Assembly: GCA_027310225.1 (NCBI GenBank)
Contig: DAIDBG010000094.1
Span: 1 to 32,412 of the forward strand
Source: a bacterium
Lineage (GTDB): Bacteria > Pseudomonadota > Gammaproteobacteria > Burkholderiales > SG8-41
Reading direction: 5' to 3'
Length of the DNA: 32,412 bases
Of the stretch, positions 10,059 to 18,944 are shown one piece after another (within the stretch, counting starts at the first letter, position 1; each line of letters begins with the position of its first letter). A program made the translations under genes and the position numbers. Below the pieces are notes generated by a model that was not told the origin of the DNA, made no database searches, and was given only the letters and a program-made list of their open reading frames with translations.

Positions 10059-10664
10059 ATGGGTATCGGACAACTGTCGTTCCACAACCATCGCATCGCC
10101 TGGTCCCGGATCGGACTGATCCTCGCTTTCGCCTACGCCCTGCTGGTGCCGGCTCCCCGTGTCATCGGCCCGGCGTTGCGGGATCTTTCCGAACTGGCGG
10201 GGTTTGGCCTGTTGATCGTTGCCGCCCTGGGGCGCGTGTGGTGCCTGTCCTTCATCTCCGGCGTCAAAAACAAGATGCTGATAACGGAAGGACCTTACTC
10301 CGTCGTACGCAATCCGCTCTACGGTTTCAATTTCATCGGCGCTGTCGGTCTGGGCCTCGTCATGGAAAATCCGCTGCTTGCCGCGTTGCTCGCCGCGGGC
10401 TTTGCGCTTTTTTATCCGCGCGTGGTCCGGCATGAGGAAGCCGCTCTGGCGCAGGTCTTCGGGAGGTTTTACGTCCGCTATTGTGAAACAACGCCCCGCT
10501 GGCTCCCGCGCTGGTCGAATTATCACGAGCCCGAGTCCTGGGACATCAACCCGCGGAAGCTCCGCGCCGGCCTGCTCGACGCCATGTGGTTCCTGTGGGC
10601 GTTCATGCTCTGGGAAATCATCGAGGAATTCAGCATCCTGCAGTTTGTGCGCGGGATGTGGTAA
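10059..10664 (+). CDS. isoprenylcysteine carboxyl methyltransferase / PEMT-like integral membrane methyltransferase
   Basis: Internal ATG at 10059; hydrophobic N-terminus and [26 protein letters not shown], ...[29 protein letters not shown], typical of the ICMT/PEMT family. Confidence 0.75.
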   Translation: MGIGQLSFHNHRIAWSRIGLILAFAYALLVPAPRVIGPALRDLSELAGFGLLIVAALGRVWCLSFISGVKNKMLITEGPYSVVRNPLYGFNFIGAVGLGLVMENPLLAALLAAGFALFYPRVVRHEEAALAQVFGRFYVRYCETTPRWLPRWSNYHEPESWDINPRKLRAGLLDAMWFLWAFMLWEIIEEFSILQFVRGMW

Positions 10665-10708
10665 TCGGGGCACTTCCCCTTCGCCCACCGGCATTCCCGC
10701 CGCAGCCC

Positions 10709-12151
10709 ATGTCCAGCTCCGGCTCCAACATCCGCCCCAAACCGGACAAGGTCCTCACCGACATCGCCGATTACGTCACCAGGTATCAGATCGAGAGCAA
10801 AGAAGCCTACGACACCGCCCGGCTGTGCCTGATGGACACGCTCGGATGCGGGCTGGAAGCGCTCGAGTACCCGGCCTGTACCAGGCTCCTCGGCCCGATC
10901 GTCCCCGGCACCGTGGTGCCGCACGGTGCGAAAGTGCCCGGCACGCCGTACCAGCTCGACCCGGTGAGCGCGGCGTTCAATATCGGCGCGATGATCCGCT
11001 GGCTCGACTTCAACGACACCTGGCTCGCCGCGGAGTGGGGCCATCCCTCGGACAACCTGGGCGGCATACTCGCCACGGCGGACTGGCTCTCGCGCATCCG
11101 ACTCGCGCAGGGCGGAAAGCCGCTCGTCATGCGCGACGTGCTCACCGCCATGATCAAGGCCCACGAGATCCAGGGCGTGATCGCTCTCGAGAACAGCTTC
11201 AATCGCGTGGGCCTCGACCACGTGGTGCTGGTCAAGGTCGCCTCCACCGCGGTGGTCACTCACATGATGGGCGGCACGCGCGAGGAAATCATCAACGCGC
11301 TGTCGAACGCGTGGATCGACGGCCAGAGCCTGCGCACCTACCGCCACTCGCCCAACACCGGCTCGCGCAAGTCGTGGGCCGCGGGCGACGCGACGAGCCG
11401 CGCCGTTCGCCTGGCGCTGCTGGCGCTCAAGGGCGAGATGGGCTACCCCTCCGCCCTCACCGCGAAGACCTGGGGTTTCTACGACGTGCTGTTCAAGGGG
11501 AAACCCTTCAAGTTCAAGCGGCCCTACGGCTCGTACGTGATGGAAAACGTGCTGTTCAAGATCTCTTTCCCGGCGGAGTTTCATGCCCAGACCGCGGTGG
11601 AGGCCGCGGCCAGGCTGCATCCGCAGGTCAAGGACCGGCTCCATGCCGTGAAGAAGATCGTCCTCACCACGCACGAGTCCGCCATCCGCATCATCGACAA
11701 GAGAGGCCCGCTGCACAACCCGGCCGATCGCGACCACTGCATCCAGTACATGACCGCGGTCGGCCTCATCAAGGGCAATCTGACGGCCGCCGACTACGAG
11801 GACGAGCCCGCGGCCGACGCCCGCATAGACCGGCTGCGGTCGAGAATGGTCTGCGTGGAAAACCGGCAGTGGAGCCGCGACTACCTCGATCCCGCGAAGC
11901 GCTCGATCGCGAATGCCGTCCAGATCTTCTTCACCGACGGCTCCAGTACCGACAAGGTGGCGGTCGAGTACCCGCTCGGCCACCGCCGCCGGCGCAAAGA
12001 AGGGATTCCGCTGCTCGAAGCCAAGTTCAGGACCAACCTCGCGCGCCGTTTTCCACCGCGGCAGCAGGAAGCGGTTCTCGCGGCGTGCAGCGACCAGCGC
12101 CGGCTGGAGGCCATGCCGGTGAACGAATTCGTGGATCTCTTCGTGTCTTGA
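10709..12151 (+). CDS. prpD: MmgE/PrpD family protein (2-methylcitrate dehydratase)
   Basis: Internal ATG at 10709; ...[50 protein letters not shown]...[30 protein letters not shown]..., typical PrpD. Confidence 0.92.
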   Translation: MSSSGSNIRPKPDKVLTDIADYVTRYQIESKEAYDTARLCLMDTLGCGLEALEYPACTRLLGPIVPGTVVPHGAKVPGTPYQLDPVSAAFNIGAMIRWLDFNDTWLAAEWGHPSDNLGGILATADWLSRIRLAQGGKPLVMRDVLTAMIKAHEIQGVIALENSFNRVGLDHVVLVKVASTAVVTHMMGGTREEIINALSNAWIDGQSLRTYRHSPNTGSRKSWAAGDATSRAVRLALLALKGEMGYPSALTAKTWGFYDVLFKGKPFKFKRPYGSYVMENVLFKISFPAEFHAQTAVEAAARLHPQVKDRLHAVKKIVLTTHESAIRIIDKRGPLHNPADRDHCIQYMTAVGLIKGNLTAADYEDEPAADARIDRLRSRMVCVENRQWSRDYLDPAKRSIANAVQIFFTDGSSTDKVAVEYPLGHRRRRKEGIPLLEAKFRTNLARRFPPRQQEAVLAACSDQRRLEAMPVNEFVDLFVS

Positions 12152-13216
12152 ATGACCATCATCGCCAAATTCGAGATCCATTACTCGCAGTTTCTCGACC
12201 CCCACGGCAAGGGCGTCCAGCCGCTGCCGGAGTTCGCACGCGATCCGCGGAACCTGATTCCCCTCTACCGCTGGATGGTGATGATGCGCGCCTACGACGC
12301 CAAGGCGATCGCGCTGCAGCGCACCGGGCAGTTGGGCACCTTCGCTTCCCTGCTGGGGCACGAAGCCGTGCAGGCCGGCGTCGGTTCCGCGATGGCGAAG
12401 GACGATGTCTTCCTCATGACCTATCGCGAAAACGGCGTGCAGATGATACGCGGAGTTACGCTGAAGGAGCTGTTCCTCTACTGGAGCGGCGACGAGCGCG
12501 GCAGCGACTATGCCGTGCCGCGCGGGGACTTTCCGATCTGCATCACCATCGCTGCGCACATTACCCACGCTGTGGGAGTCGCTTACGCCATGAAGCTCCG
12601 GCGGGAGCCACGCGTGGCGGTGTGCGCGCTGGGCGACGGTGCGACTTCCAAGGGCGATTTTTACGAAGGACTCAATGCCGCGGGCACCTGGAAGCTACCG
12701 GTGGTGTTCGTCGTCGCGAACAACCAGTGGGCGATCTCGGTGCCGCGCCGCATCCAGACCGCCGCGCAAACCCTCGCGCAGAAAGCGGTCGCCGCGGGCT
12801 TCGAAGGCGTGCAGGTGGACGGCAACGACGTGATCGCCGTGCGCCATGCCATGGACCAGGCGCTCGCCAAGGCGAGGGCCGGCGGCGGCCCGACGCTGAT
12901 CGAGGCCCTCACCTACCGGCTCTCGGACCACACGACGGCGGACGACGCCACGCGCTATCGCAGCCCGGACGAAGTGGCGGAGGCCTGGAAGCTCGAGCCC
13001 ATCGCGCGGCTGCGCACCCACCTCACGGACCGCGGCGCCTGGGACAAGGCGAAGGAAGACGCTCTGCTCCGGGAATGCAACGAGCAGGTACAGGCGGCGG
13101 CGCAGGCCTGCCTCGACACGCCGCAACCCGCCGCCGGGAACATGTTCGACCATCTCTACGCAATGCTGCCGGCCGCGCTCGCGAAGCAGCGCGCCGCCGC
13201 ATTGGGTGATGGGTAA
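12152..13216 (+). CDS. pdhA: 2-oxoacid (probably pyruvate) dehydrogenase E1 component alpha subunit
   Basis: 354 aa; ThDP motif GDGATSKGDFYEGLNAAGTWKLPVVFVVANNQWAIS; ATG directly abuts the prpD stop. Confidence 0.88.
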   Translation: MTIIAKFEIHYSQFLDPHGKGVQPLPEFARDPRNLIPLYRWMVMMRAYDAKAIALQRTGQLGTFASLLGHEAVQAGVGSAMAKDDVFLMTYRENGVQMIRGVTLKELFLYWSGDERGSDYAVPRGDFPICITIAAHITHAVGVAYAMKLRREPRVAVCALGDGATSKGDFYEGLNAAGTWKLPVVFVVANNQWAISVPRRIQTAAQTLAQKAVAAGFEGVQVDGNDVIAVRHAMDQALAKARAGGGPTLIEALTYRLSDHTTADDATRYRSPDEVAEAWKLEPIARLRTHLTDRGAWDKAKEDALLRECNEQVQAAAQACLDTPQPAAGNMFDHLYAMLPAALAKQRAAALGDG

Positions 13217-13233
13217 GGGGTCATGAGATTCAA

Positions 13234-13322
13234 CTGATGCGGGATGCGAAATACGAGATGCGAGATACAGAGCCGTGGTCGATTGCTCCATCCCGTATCT
13301 CGTATCCCGGATCGCGGATCGG
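13234..13322. repeat. heptamer array in partly inverted arrangement between E1-alpha and E1-beta genes
   Basis: GGGATGC|GAAATAC|GAGATGC|GAGATAC (13241-13268) facing CCATCCC|GTATCTC|GTATCCC|GGATCGC|GGATCGG (13288-13322). Confidence 0.7.
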
Positions 13323-13336
13323 GCCGTAGAGGACGA

Positions 13337-14317
13337 ATGGCACAGATCACGCTCGTTGAAGCCATCAACCTCGCGCTCAAGCGCGAGATGGAAAACGATC
13401 CCGATGTCGTCGTGCTCGGCGAGGACGTGGGCGTGGACGGCGGCGTGTTCCGCGCTACGCTTGGCCTCACCGAGCGCTACGGCCCCGAGCGCGTCATAGA
13501 TACCCCGCTCGCGGAAGCGCTGATCGCCGGCATGGCCATTGGCATGGCGGCTGAAGGCCTCAAGCCGGTGGCCGAGATCCAGTTCTCCGGCTTCGCCTAC
13601 GCCACCCTGGACCAGATCCTCAACCACGCCGGGCGCATGCGCCATCGCTCGCGCGGCCGGCTCTCCTGCCCGATGGTGCTGAGAATGCCCTGCGGCGGCG
13701 GCATCCATGCGCCCGAGCACCACTCGGAAAGTCCGGAAGCGATGTTCGCCCACATTCCCGGCATCCGCGTGGTCTACCCGTCCTCGCCGCGCCGCGCCTA
13801 CGGGTTGCTGCTCGCCGCCATTCGCGATCCCGATCCGGTGGTCTTTCTCGAGCCCACACGGCTCTACCGCCTGTTCCGGGAGGAGGTCGCCGACGACGGC
13901 CAGGCGCTGGCGCTCGATGCCTGCTTCACGCTGCGGGAAGGCAGCGATGCGACGCTGGTGAGTTGGGGGCCGATGGTCCCCGAAACGCTCGCCGCCGCGG
14001 ACGAACTTGCAGAACAGGGCATCGCGGCGGAAGTGATTGACGTCGCCACCTTGAAGCCCCTCGACATGGACACCGTGCTCGCCTCGGTCGCCAGAACCGG
14101 CCGCTGCGTGATCGTCACCGAAGCGCCGCGCACGTGCAGCTTCGCCTCCGAGATCGCCGCCGGCCTCGCCGAGGAAGGATTGCTCAATCTCCTCGCGCCG
14201 GTGCAGCGCGTGACGGCGTACGACGTGGTGGTGCCGCTCTCGCGCCTCGAGCGCCATTACCTGCCGGGCAAGGCGCGCATCGTCGCTGCGGCCAAGAAAG
14301 CCTTGGCCTTCGCTTAA
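13337..14317 (+). CDS. pdhB: 2-oxoacid dehydrogenase E1 component beta subunit
   Basis: Internal ATG at 13337 gives MAQITLVEAINLALKREMENDPDVVVLGEDVGVDGGVFRATLGL...; ORF-track N-terminal extension falls in the heptamer-repeat spacer. Confidence 0.9.
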   Translation: MAQITLVEAINLALKREMENDPDVVVLGEDVGVDGGVFRATLGLTERYGPERVIDTPLAEALIAGMAIGMAAEGLKPVAEIQFSGFAYATLDQILNHAGRMRHRSRGRLSCPMVLRMPCGGGIHAPEHHSESPEAMFAHIPGIRVVYPSSPRRAYGLLLAAIRDPDPVVFLEPTRLYRLFREEVADDGQALALDACFTLREGSDATLVSWGPMVPETLAAADELAEQGIAAEVIDVATLKPLDMDTVLASVARTGRCVIVTEAPRTCSFASEIAAGLAEEGLLNLLAPVQRVTAYDVVVPLSRLERHYLPGKARIVAAAKKALAFA

Positions 14318-14410
14318 GAATGGACTGCGCCCGGGAATGATCAACGGTGACGCAACTGCAGACCTCGTTTCGGTGAAGAGATCGTCTATGCTGGGCCCGT
14401 CCATTCTTAA
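14314..14410. repeat. 97-nt element bounded by 12-bp perfect inverted repeats
   Basis: TTAAGAATGGAC (14314-14325) and GTCCATTCTTAA (14399-14410) are exact reverse complements; left arm overlaps the pdhB stop codon. Confidence 0.7.
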
Positions 14411-14451
14411 ATGAAACTACATCCCGAATTTTCATTAAAAAATTTTCATTT

Positions 14452-15555
14452 ATGAAAATTTTCAAGCTGCCGGACCTCGGCGAAGGGCTGCAGGAAGCCG
14501 AGATCGTCAAGTGGCACGTCAAGCCCGGCGACGAGGTGAAAGCCGACGCTCCCCTGGTATCGGTGGAGACGGCGAAGGCGGTCGTGGACATTCCCGCGCC
14601 CTACTCCGGCCGGATCGCCAGGCTCTACGGCAATCCCGGGGACATCGCTCACATCGGCGCGCCGCTGGTCGCCTTCGAGGGCGAAGGCGACAGCGGCGAT
14701 GCGGGCACCGTCGTGGGCAAGGTCGAGGTCGGCCGGAAGGTGGTCGCGGACGCCCCGCCCGCGCCGGCGCCCGTCACCGCCGGCATCAAGGTGACCCCGG
14801 CGGTGCGCGCGCTCGCGCGCAAGCTCAACGTGGACCTCGCGATGGTCACCCCGACCGGCGCCGACGGATTGCTTACCGCGGCCGACGTGCAGCGAGCGGC
14901 GCGGATTCTTGCTGAAATCGGTCCGATCGAGGTAATGCGCGGGGTGCGGCGCGCGATGGCCCAGAACATGGAACTCGCCACGGCGGAGGTCGCCTCCGCC
15001 ACCCTCATGGACGACGCCGACATCGAGGCTTGGCCCGCGGGCACGCATGTCATGCTGCGGCTGATCCGCGCGCTCGTCTCGGGCTGCCGCGCGGAGCCCT
15101 CGCTTAACGCCTGGTACGACAGCGAGAAGATTGGCCGCTGGGTGCTGAAGAAGGTGGACGTCGGCATCGCCGTGGACACCCCCGACGGGTTGCTGGTGCC
15201 GGTGCTGCGCAACGTGGACACGCGCAGCCCCGAGGACCTGAGACGCGCGCTCGAGAAGCTGATCGCCGACGCCCGCGCGCGCAAGGTGCCGCCGGAGGAC
15301 CTGCGCGCGAACACCATCACGCTCTCGAACTACGGCTCGATCGCGGGCCGCTACGCCTCGCCGGTGGTGCTGCCGCCGACGGTGGCCATCCTCGGCGCCG
15401 GGAGGATCGCGAAGCAGGTCGTGGCGGCGGACGGCGGCCCGACGGTGCGCCGCATGCTGCCGCTCTCGCTCACCTTCGACCACCGCGCGGTGACCGGCGG
15501 CGAGGCGGGACGTTTCCTCAACGCCGTAATTGCCGATCTGCAGCCGGCAATTTAA
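14452..15555 (+). CDS. 2-oxoacid dehydrogenase E2 component (dihydrolipoamide acyltransferase)
   Basis: 367 aa; lipoyl domain MKIFKLPDLGEGLQEAEIVKWHV...VETAKAVVDIPAPYSG, peripheral-subunit-binding-like segment TPAVRALARKLNVDLAMVTPTGADG, catalytic DHRAVTGGEAGRFL. Confidence 0.93.
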   Translation: MKIFKLPDLGEGLQEAEIVKWHVKPGDEVKADAPLVSVETAKAVVDIPAPYSGRIARLYGNPGDIAHIGAPLVAFEGEGDSGDAGTVVGKVEVGRKVVADAPPAPAPVTAGIKVTPAVRALARKLNVDLAMVTPTGADGLLTAADVQRAARILAEIGPIEVMRGVRRAMAQNMELATAEVASATLMDDADIEAWPAGTHVMLRLIRALVSGCRAEPSLNAWYDSEKIGRWVLKKVDVGIAVDTPDGLLVPVLRNVDTRSPEDLRRALEKLIADARARKVPPEDLRANTITLSNYGSIAGRYASPVVLPPTVAILGAGRIAKQVVAADGGPTVRRMLPLSLTFDHRAVTGGEAGRFLNAVIADLQPAI

Positions 15556-15563
15556 GGAGTTAC

Positions 15564-16799
15564 TTACGCCGCTGCGCGTTGCCCGATGACGTCTTCCGCG
15601 ATCTTGCGGAACTCGGATTCGGTCAACAGCCGCTTGCTCTTCAGCGAGAAACTCTTGACCCCGGCCGTCATCTTGGTCGCTTCCTCGTCGCTCGCCTCGA
15701 TGCCCATATGCTCGAGCCAGGCCTTGACCGAATCAATGCCGCTGCCCTTGCCCATCACCACCTCGGCGGGCGGTTGCCCGACGAAACCCGAGCGCACCGG
15801 GAACAGCTCGGTCGCATTTTCCTCCCCGCAGTTCTTGTACCAGCTCGCGATGATCCCGGATTCGATCTGATACAACTGCCTGCCCACGACGGGCTTGTTC
15901 GAAGGCACGTCCACTCCGGTGAGTTTCTGCACCAGGTTGGCGAGCGGCGTCAGCTTGCTGTAGTCGAGACCGACGTCCACGCCGTACATCGTCAGCAGCG
16001 CCATGACCGTTTCTTCCATCGGCGTGTTGCCGGCGCGTTCGCCGACGCCGAGGACGGTCGTGTGCAGCACTTCGACGCCTTCAGCGGCGGCCATGATGGT
16101 GTTCGCGACGCCCATGCCGAAGTCCTGGTGAAAGTGCGCTTCGAGGCGCTTGTTGATGCGCTTCTTGACCTCGCGGACGAAATACCGCATCGCATGGGGA
16201 GACACGACCCCGAAAGTGTCCACCAGGGCCAGCGCGTCCATGTGGCCCTCGGTCGCGACCCGGTTGATCAGGTTCAATACCCAGTTCATCTCGGAGCGGG
16301 AAAAGTCAATGGGGAAGAACACGACTTCCAGCCCGTTCTTCTGGGCGAACTTGGTGGCCTCGATCGACGTCTCGATCGCCTTTTCCATCGGCCACTTGTA
16401 GGCGAGATCGACCATGTGCTGGCTGGAGGGAATCTCCATCACCACGCCGTTGACGCCGGTGTCGATCGCGCGCTGGACGTCCTCCTTCATGCAGCGCGAG
16501 AAGGCGAAGATCTGCGGGCCGAGGTTGCGCTTCGCGATCGCCTTGATGGCTTCGGCGTCCGAGGGCGAAACGATCGGCATGCCCGCCTCGATGCGATGCA
16601 CGCCGGCTTCCGCCAGCGCTTCGGCGATGCGGATCTTGTCGTCCTTGGTGAGGATGATGCCGGTTTGCTGCTCGCCGTCGCGCAGCGTGATGTCGTGGAT
16701 CTTGATCTGCTTGGCGAACTTGAAATCCTTGCGCACTTCGTCCGCGTAATTCCACTGGCTCACGAACCAGTTGTCGGTCTTCCAGGGTTGCTTTGCCAT
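15564..16799 (-). CDS. HMGL-like pyruvate carboxyltransferase (homocitrate/isopropylmalate synthase family)
   Basis: Internal ATG at 16799 (MAKQPWKTDNWFVSQWNYADEV...); IKIHDITLRDGEQQTGIILTKDDKIRIAEALAEAGVHRIEAGMP, metal-binding EAHFHQDFGMGVANT, GVGERAGNTPMEE. Confidence 0.85.
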   Translation of the reverse strand: MAKQPWKTDNWFVSQWNYADEVRKDFKFAKQIKIHDITLRDGEQQTGIILTKDDKIRIAEALAEAGVHRIEAGMPIVSPSDAEAIKAIAKRNLGPQIFAFSRCMKEDVQRAIDTGVNGVVMEIPSSQHMVDLAYKWPMEKAIETSIEATKFAQKNGLEVVFFPIDFSRSEMNWVLNLINRVATEGHMDALALVDTFGVVSPHAMRYFVREVKKRINKRLEAHFHQDFGMGVANTIMAAAEGVEVLHTTVLGVGERAGNTPMEETVMALLTMYGVDVGLDYSKLTPLANLVQKLTGVDVPSNKPVVGRQLYQIESGIIASWYKNCGEENATELFPVRSGFVGQPPAEVVMGKGSGIDSVKAWLEHMGIEASDEEATKMTAGVKSFSLKSKRLLTESEFRKIAEDVIGQRAAA

Positions 16800-16905
16800 T
16801 GCACCGCTCCTTGTATGTTGGCTTGATCGTCCATTCTCGAAAATTGCGTAATCGCTGTCAAGGCGAGGCAGCTTGCCGCCGCGCACCGGCGCGACTTCTC
16901 CCCGA

Positions 16906-17793
16906 TCAGCGTCCGATCGCAGGCCATTTGCGGCCGGCGACGTACCAATCGAGAATCTGCTCCCCGGTCCAGAACAGCACGCCCTTCTGCTTCCTCAGCC
17001 GCCTGAACACAGCCTCGAAATACCCGATGCGGTGCGGCACGCCCGAGATATAGGGGTGCACCGCGATCGCCATCACCTTGGCGCGCTCCTTCCCTTCCCG
17101 ATGGACGCGCTCGAAATAATCCATGCAGCGCACCTCCCACTCCCTCGCGGCGTGGTGCTGGACCACCATCATCGCGATATCGTTGAGCTCCAGGCTGTAG
17201 GGCATCGTCACCAGATTCCCGTGCCGGGTCCGGATCGTGCACGGTTCATCATCAATCACCCAGTCGGCCACGTAGCGGATGCCGGCGGCGGCCAGCAGCT
17301 CGGGCGTCTCCAGCGTCTCGGTCAGGCCGGGGCCCATCCACCCCACCGGCTGCCTCCCGGTGAATTCACGGAGCACTTTCACCGACCGCTGAATCATTCC
17401 GGCCTGATCCGGCTCGGAGTGTATCGGCCGCTGGTCGTAGGAATGTCCCATGAATTCCCAGCCGGCATCGCGTGCGGCTTCGGCCACGGGCCGGTAATCG
17501 AGGCACACGCGCGCATTCACCGACAGCGACGGCACGATCTTCAATTCGTCGAGTATCGCCTTCATGCGCCAGAAGCCGACGCGCATGCCGTACTCGTGCC
17601 ATCCCCAGTTCGGCACGTCGGGCTGGTGTGTCACTCCGGTGGGCGGCGCCAGCACCTGGCGCGGCATGGGACGGCCGATGTCCCAGACCTCGACGTTGAC
17701 CACCGGCCACACCACCACGCGCGCCCTGCCGGGCAGCACGAGCGGCGGACGGTCAACGATGGCGGAGTAACGCAGGCGCTTGGCGGGGATCAT
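16906..17793 (-). CDS. polysaccharide deacetylase family protein
   Basis: Likely start at 17793 (MIPAKRLRYSAIVDRPPLVLPGRARVVVWPVVNVEVWD...); ...AGWEFMGHSYDQRPIHSEPDQAGMIQRSVKVLREFTGRQPVGWMGPGLTET, typical of the PuuE-like deacetylase subgroup. Confidence 0.78.
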   Translation of the reverse strand: MIPAKRLRYSAIVDRPPLVLPGRARVVVWPVVNVEVWDIGRPMPRQVLAPPTGVTHQPDVPNWGWHEYGMRVGFWRMKAILDELKIVPSLSVNARVCLDYRPVAEAARDAGWEFMGHSYDQRPIHSEPDQAGMIQRSVKVLREFTGRQPVGWMGPGLTETLETPELLAAAGIRYVADWVIDDEPCTIRTRHGNLVTMPYSLELNDIAMMVVQHHAAREWEVRCMDYFERVHREGKERAKVMAIAVHPYISGVPHRIGYFEAVFRRLRKQKGVLFWTGEQILDWYVAGRKWPAIGR

Positions 17794-17796
17794 GAA

Positions 17797-17831
17797 TGTT
17801 CCGTGTTCTGTGTTCCGCGTTCTAGGTTCTT
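17797..17831. repeat. heptamer tandem array (5 units) immediately upstream of the deacetylase start codon
   Basis: TGTTCCG|TGTTCTG|TGTTCCG|CGTTCTA|GGTTCTT in strict 7-nt register. Confidence 0.7.
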
Positions 17832-17967
17832 CTGGCGGCGGACAACCCGTCCGCTCCAACGCGCAGAGTTAAACCGGCGCAGCGCGTCCACTTTAACGCC
17901 AATTATAGCCGGTCGGTGACCCTCGGACCCTGATATAGTCGCCTCAATTAGACCGGAAAGAAAATCA

Positions 17968-18864
17968 ATGGACGATCCTTGTCTGCCTCCAATCGAGAAC
18001 CCCAAAAAGCCCGACGTGGCGGCGCCACCTCAGGCTTGTGATTCGCATTTTCACATCTTCGGCCCCGTCAGCCGCTTCCCCTACTCGCCGGAGCGCGCCT
18101 ACACGCCGCCCGAAGCACCGCTCGAGGCCCTACTTGCCCTGCACGCGCGGCTCGGCTTCGAGCGCGGCGTGGTGGTGCAGGGCAACGCTCACGGCACCGA
18201 TTGCTCCGCCGTGATGGATGCGCTCGAGCGCGAGCCTCGCCGCCTGCGCGCGATCGCCATCGTCGGGGACACGACCCCGCGCGCGGAATTGAAGCGTATG
18301 GCCGATGCGGGCGTGCGGGCGCTGCGCTTCCACCACGCCCCGCGCCAGCCCGGGCGCTTCAGCAGCCAGGGCATCGCCGCCTTCGAGAAGCTTGCGCCGC
18401 ATATGGCGGATTGCGGGCTGCACGCGCAGTTCTTCATGGACGCCCGTGAGCTGCCGGCGCTGCTGCCGAGCCTGAGGAACTGGAAGCAGCCGGTCGTGCT
18501 GGATCACTTCGGTTCCACCCAGGCGGACGAGGGAACTGCCGCGCCCGGCTTCGAGATGCTCAGGAATTTTCTCGGCGAGGGACGCATCTGGGTCAAGATC
18601 TCCGGCGCCTACCGCGTTTCGGACCGTTACCCCGATTACGACGACGCGCGCCCGCTGCACGAGGCGCTGGTGAGAACCAACCCCGACCATCTGCTCTGGG
18701 GCACCGACTGGCCGCACCCGCGGCTCGACAGGAACATGCCGGACACCGGGCACCTGCTCGACCTCTTCAACGCGTGGACGCCGGACGCGCGGGTGCGGAG
18801 GAAGATCTTGATCGAGAACCCCGCCCGTCTCTACGGGTTTGAGAATTCAGCCGCAAAAACATAG
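17968..18864 (+). CDS. amidohydrolase_2 family TIM-barrel hydrolase (2-pyrone-4,6-dicarboxylate lactonase-like)
   Basis: ACDSHFHIFGPVSRFPYSPERAYTPPEAPLEALLALHARLGFERGVVVQGNAHGTD...VVLDHFGS...WVKISGAYRVS...LLWGTDWPHPRLD; HxH, conserved H, and terminal D motifs. Confidence 0.83.
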   Translation: MDDPCLPPIENPKKPDVAAPPQACDSHFHIFGPVSRFPYSPERAYTPPEAPLEALLALHARLGFERGVVVQGNAHGTDCSAVMDALEREPRRLRAIAIVGDTTPRAELKRMADAGVRALRFHHAPRQPGRFSSQGIAAFEKLAPHMADCGLHAQFFMDARELPALLPSLRNWKQPVVLDHFGSTQADEGTAAPGFEMLRNFLGEGRIWVKISGAYRVSDRYPDYDDARPLHEALVRTNPDHLLWGTDWPHPRLDRNMPDTGHLLDLFNAWTPDARVRRKILIENPARLYGFENSAAKT

Positions 18865-18944
18865 GGTAACTTTTTCATCAGTAGCAATGCGTGCTGCTGC
18901 GGAAAAGCTACAATCGTCCTCTCTATTCTGCTGTCTATTCTGAC

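Noticed and set aside
14184-14591. 135-aa minus-strand ORF through the 97-nt inverted-repeat element as a possible element-encoded protein
   Set aside because: Extends into pdhB and E2 coding sequence antisense; no motif, no ribosome-binding site, and the element is too short to encode a transposase.
18922-18942. TCTATTCTG direct repeat (12-nt period) just upstream of the antiporter start
   Set aside because: Only two 9-nt copies; too short to separate from chance and not in the 7-nt register of the heptamer arrays.
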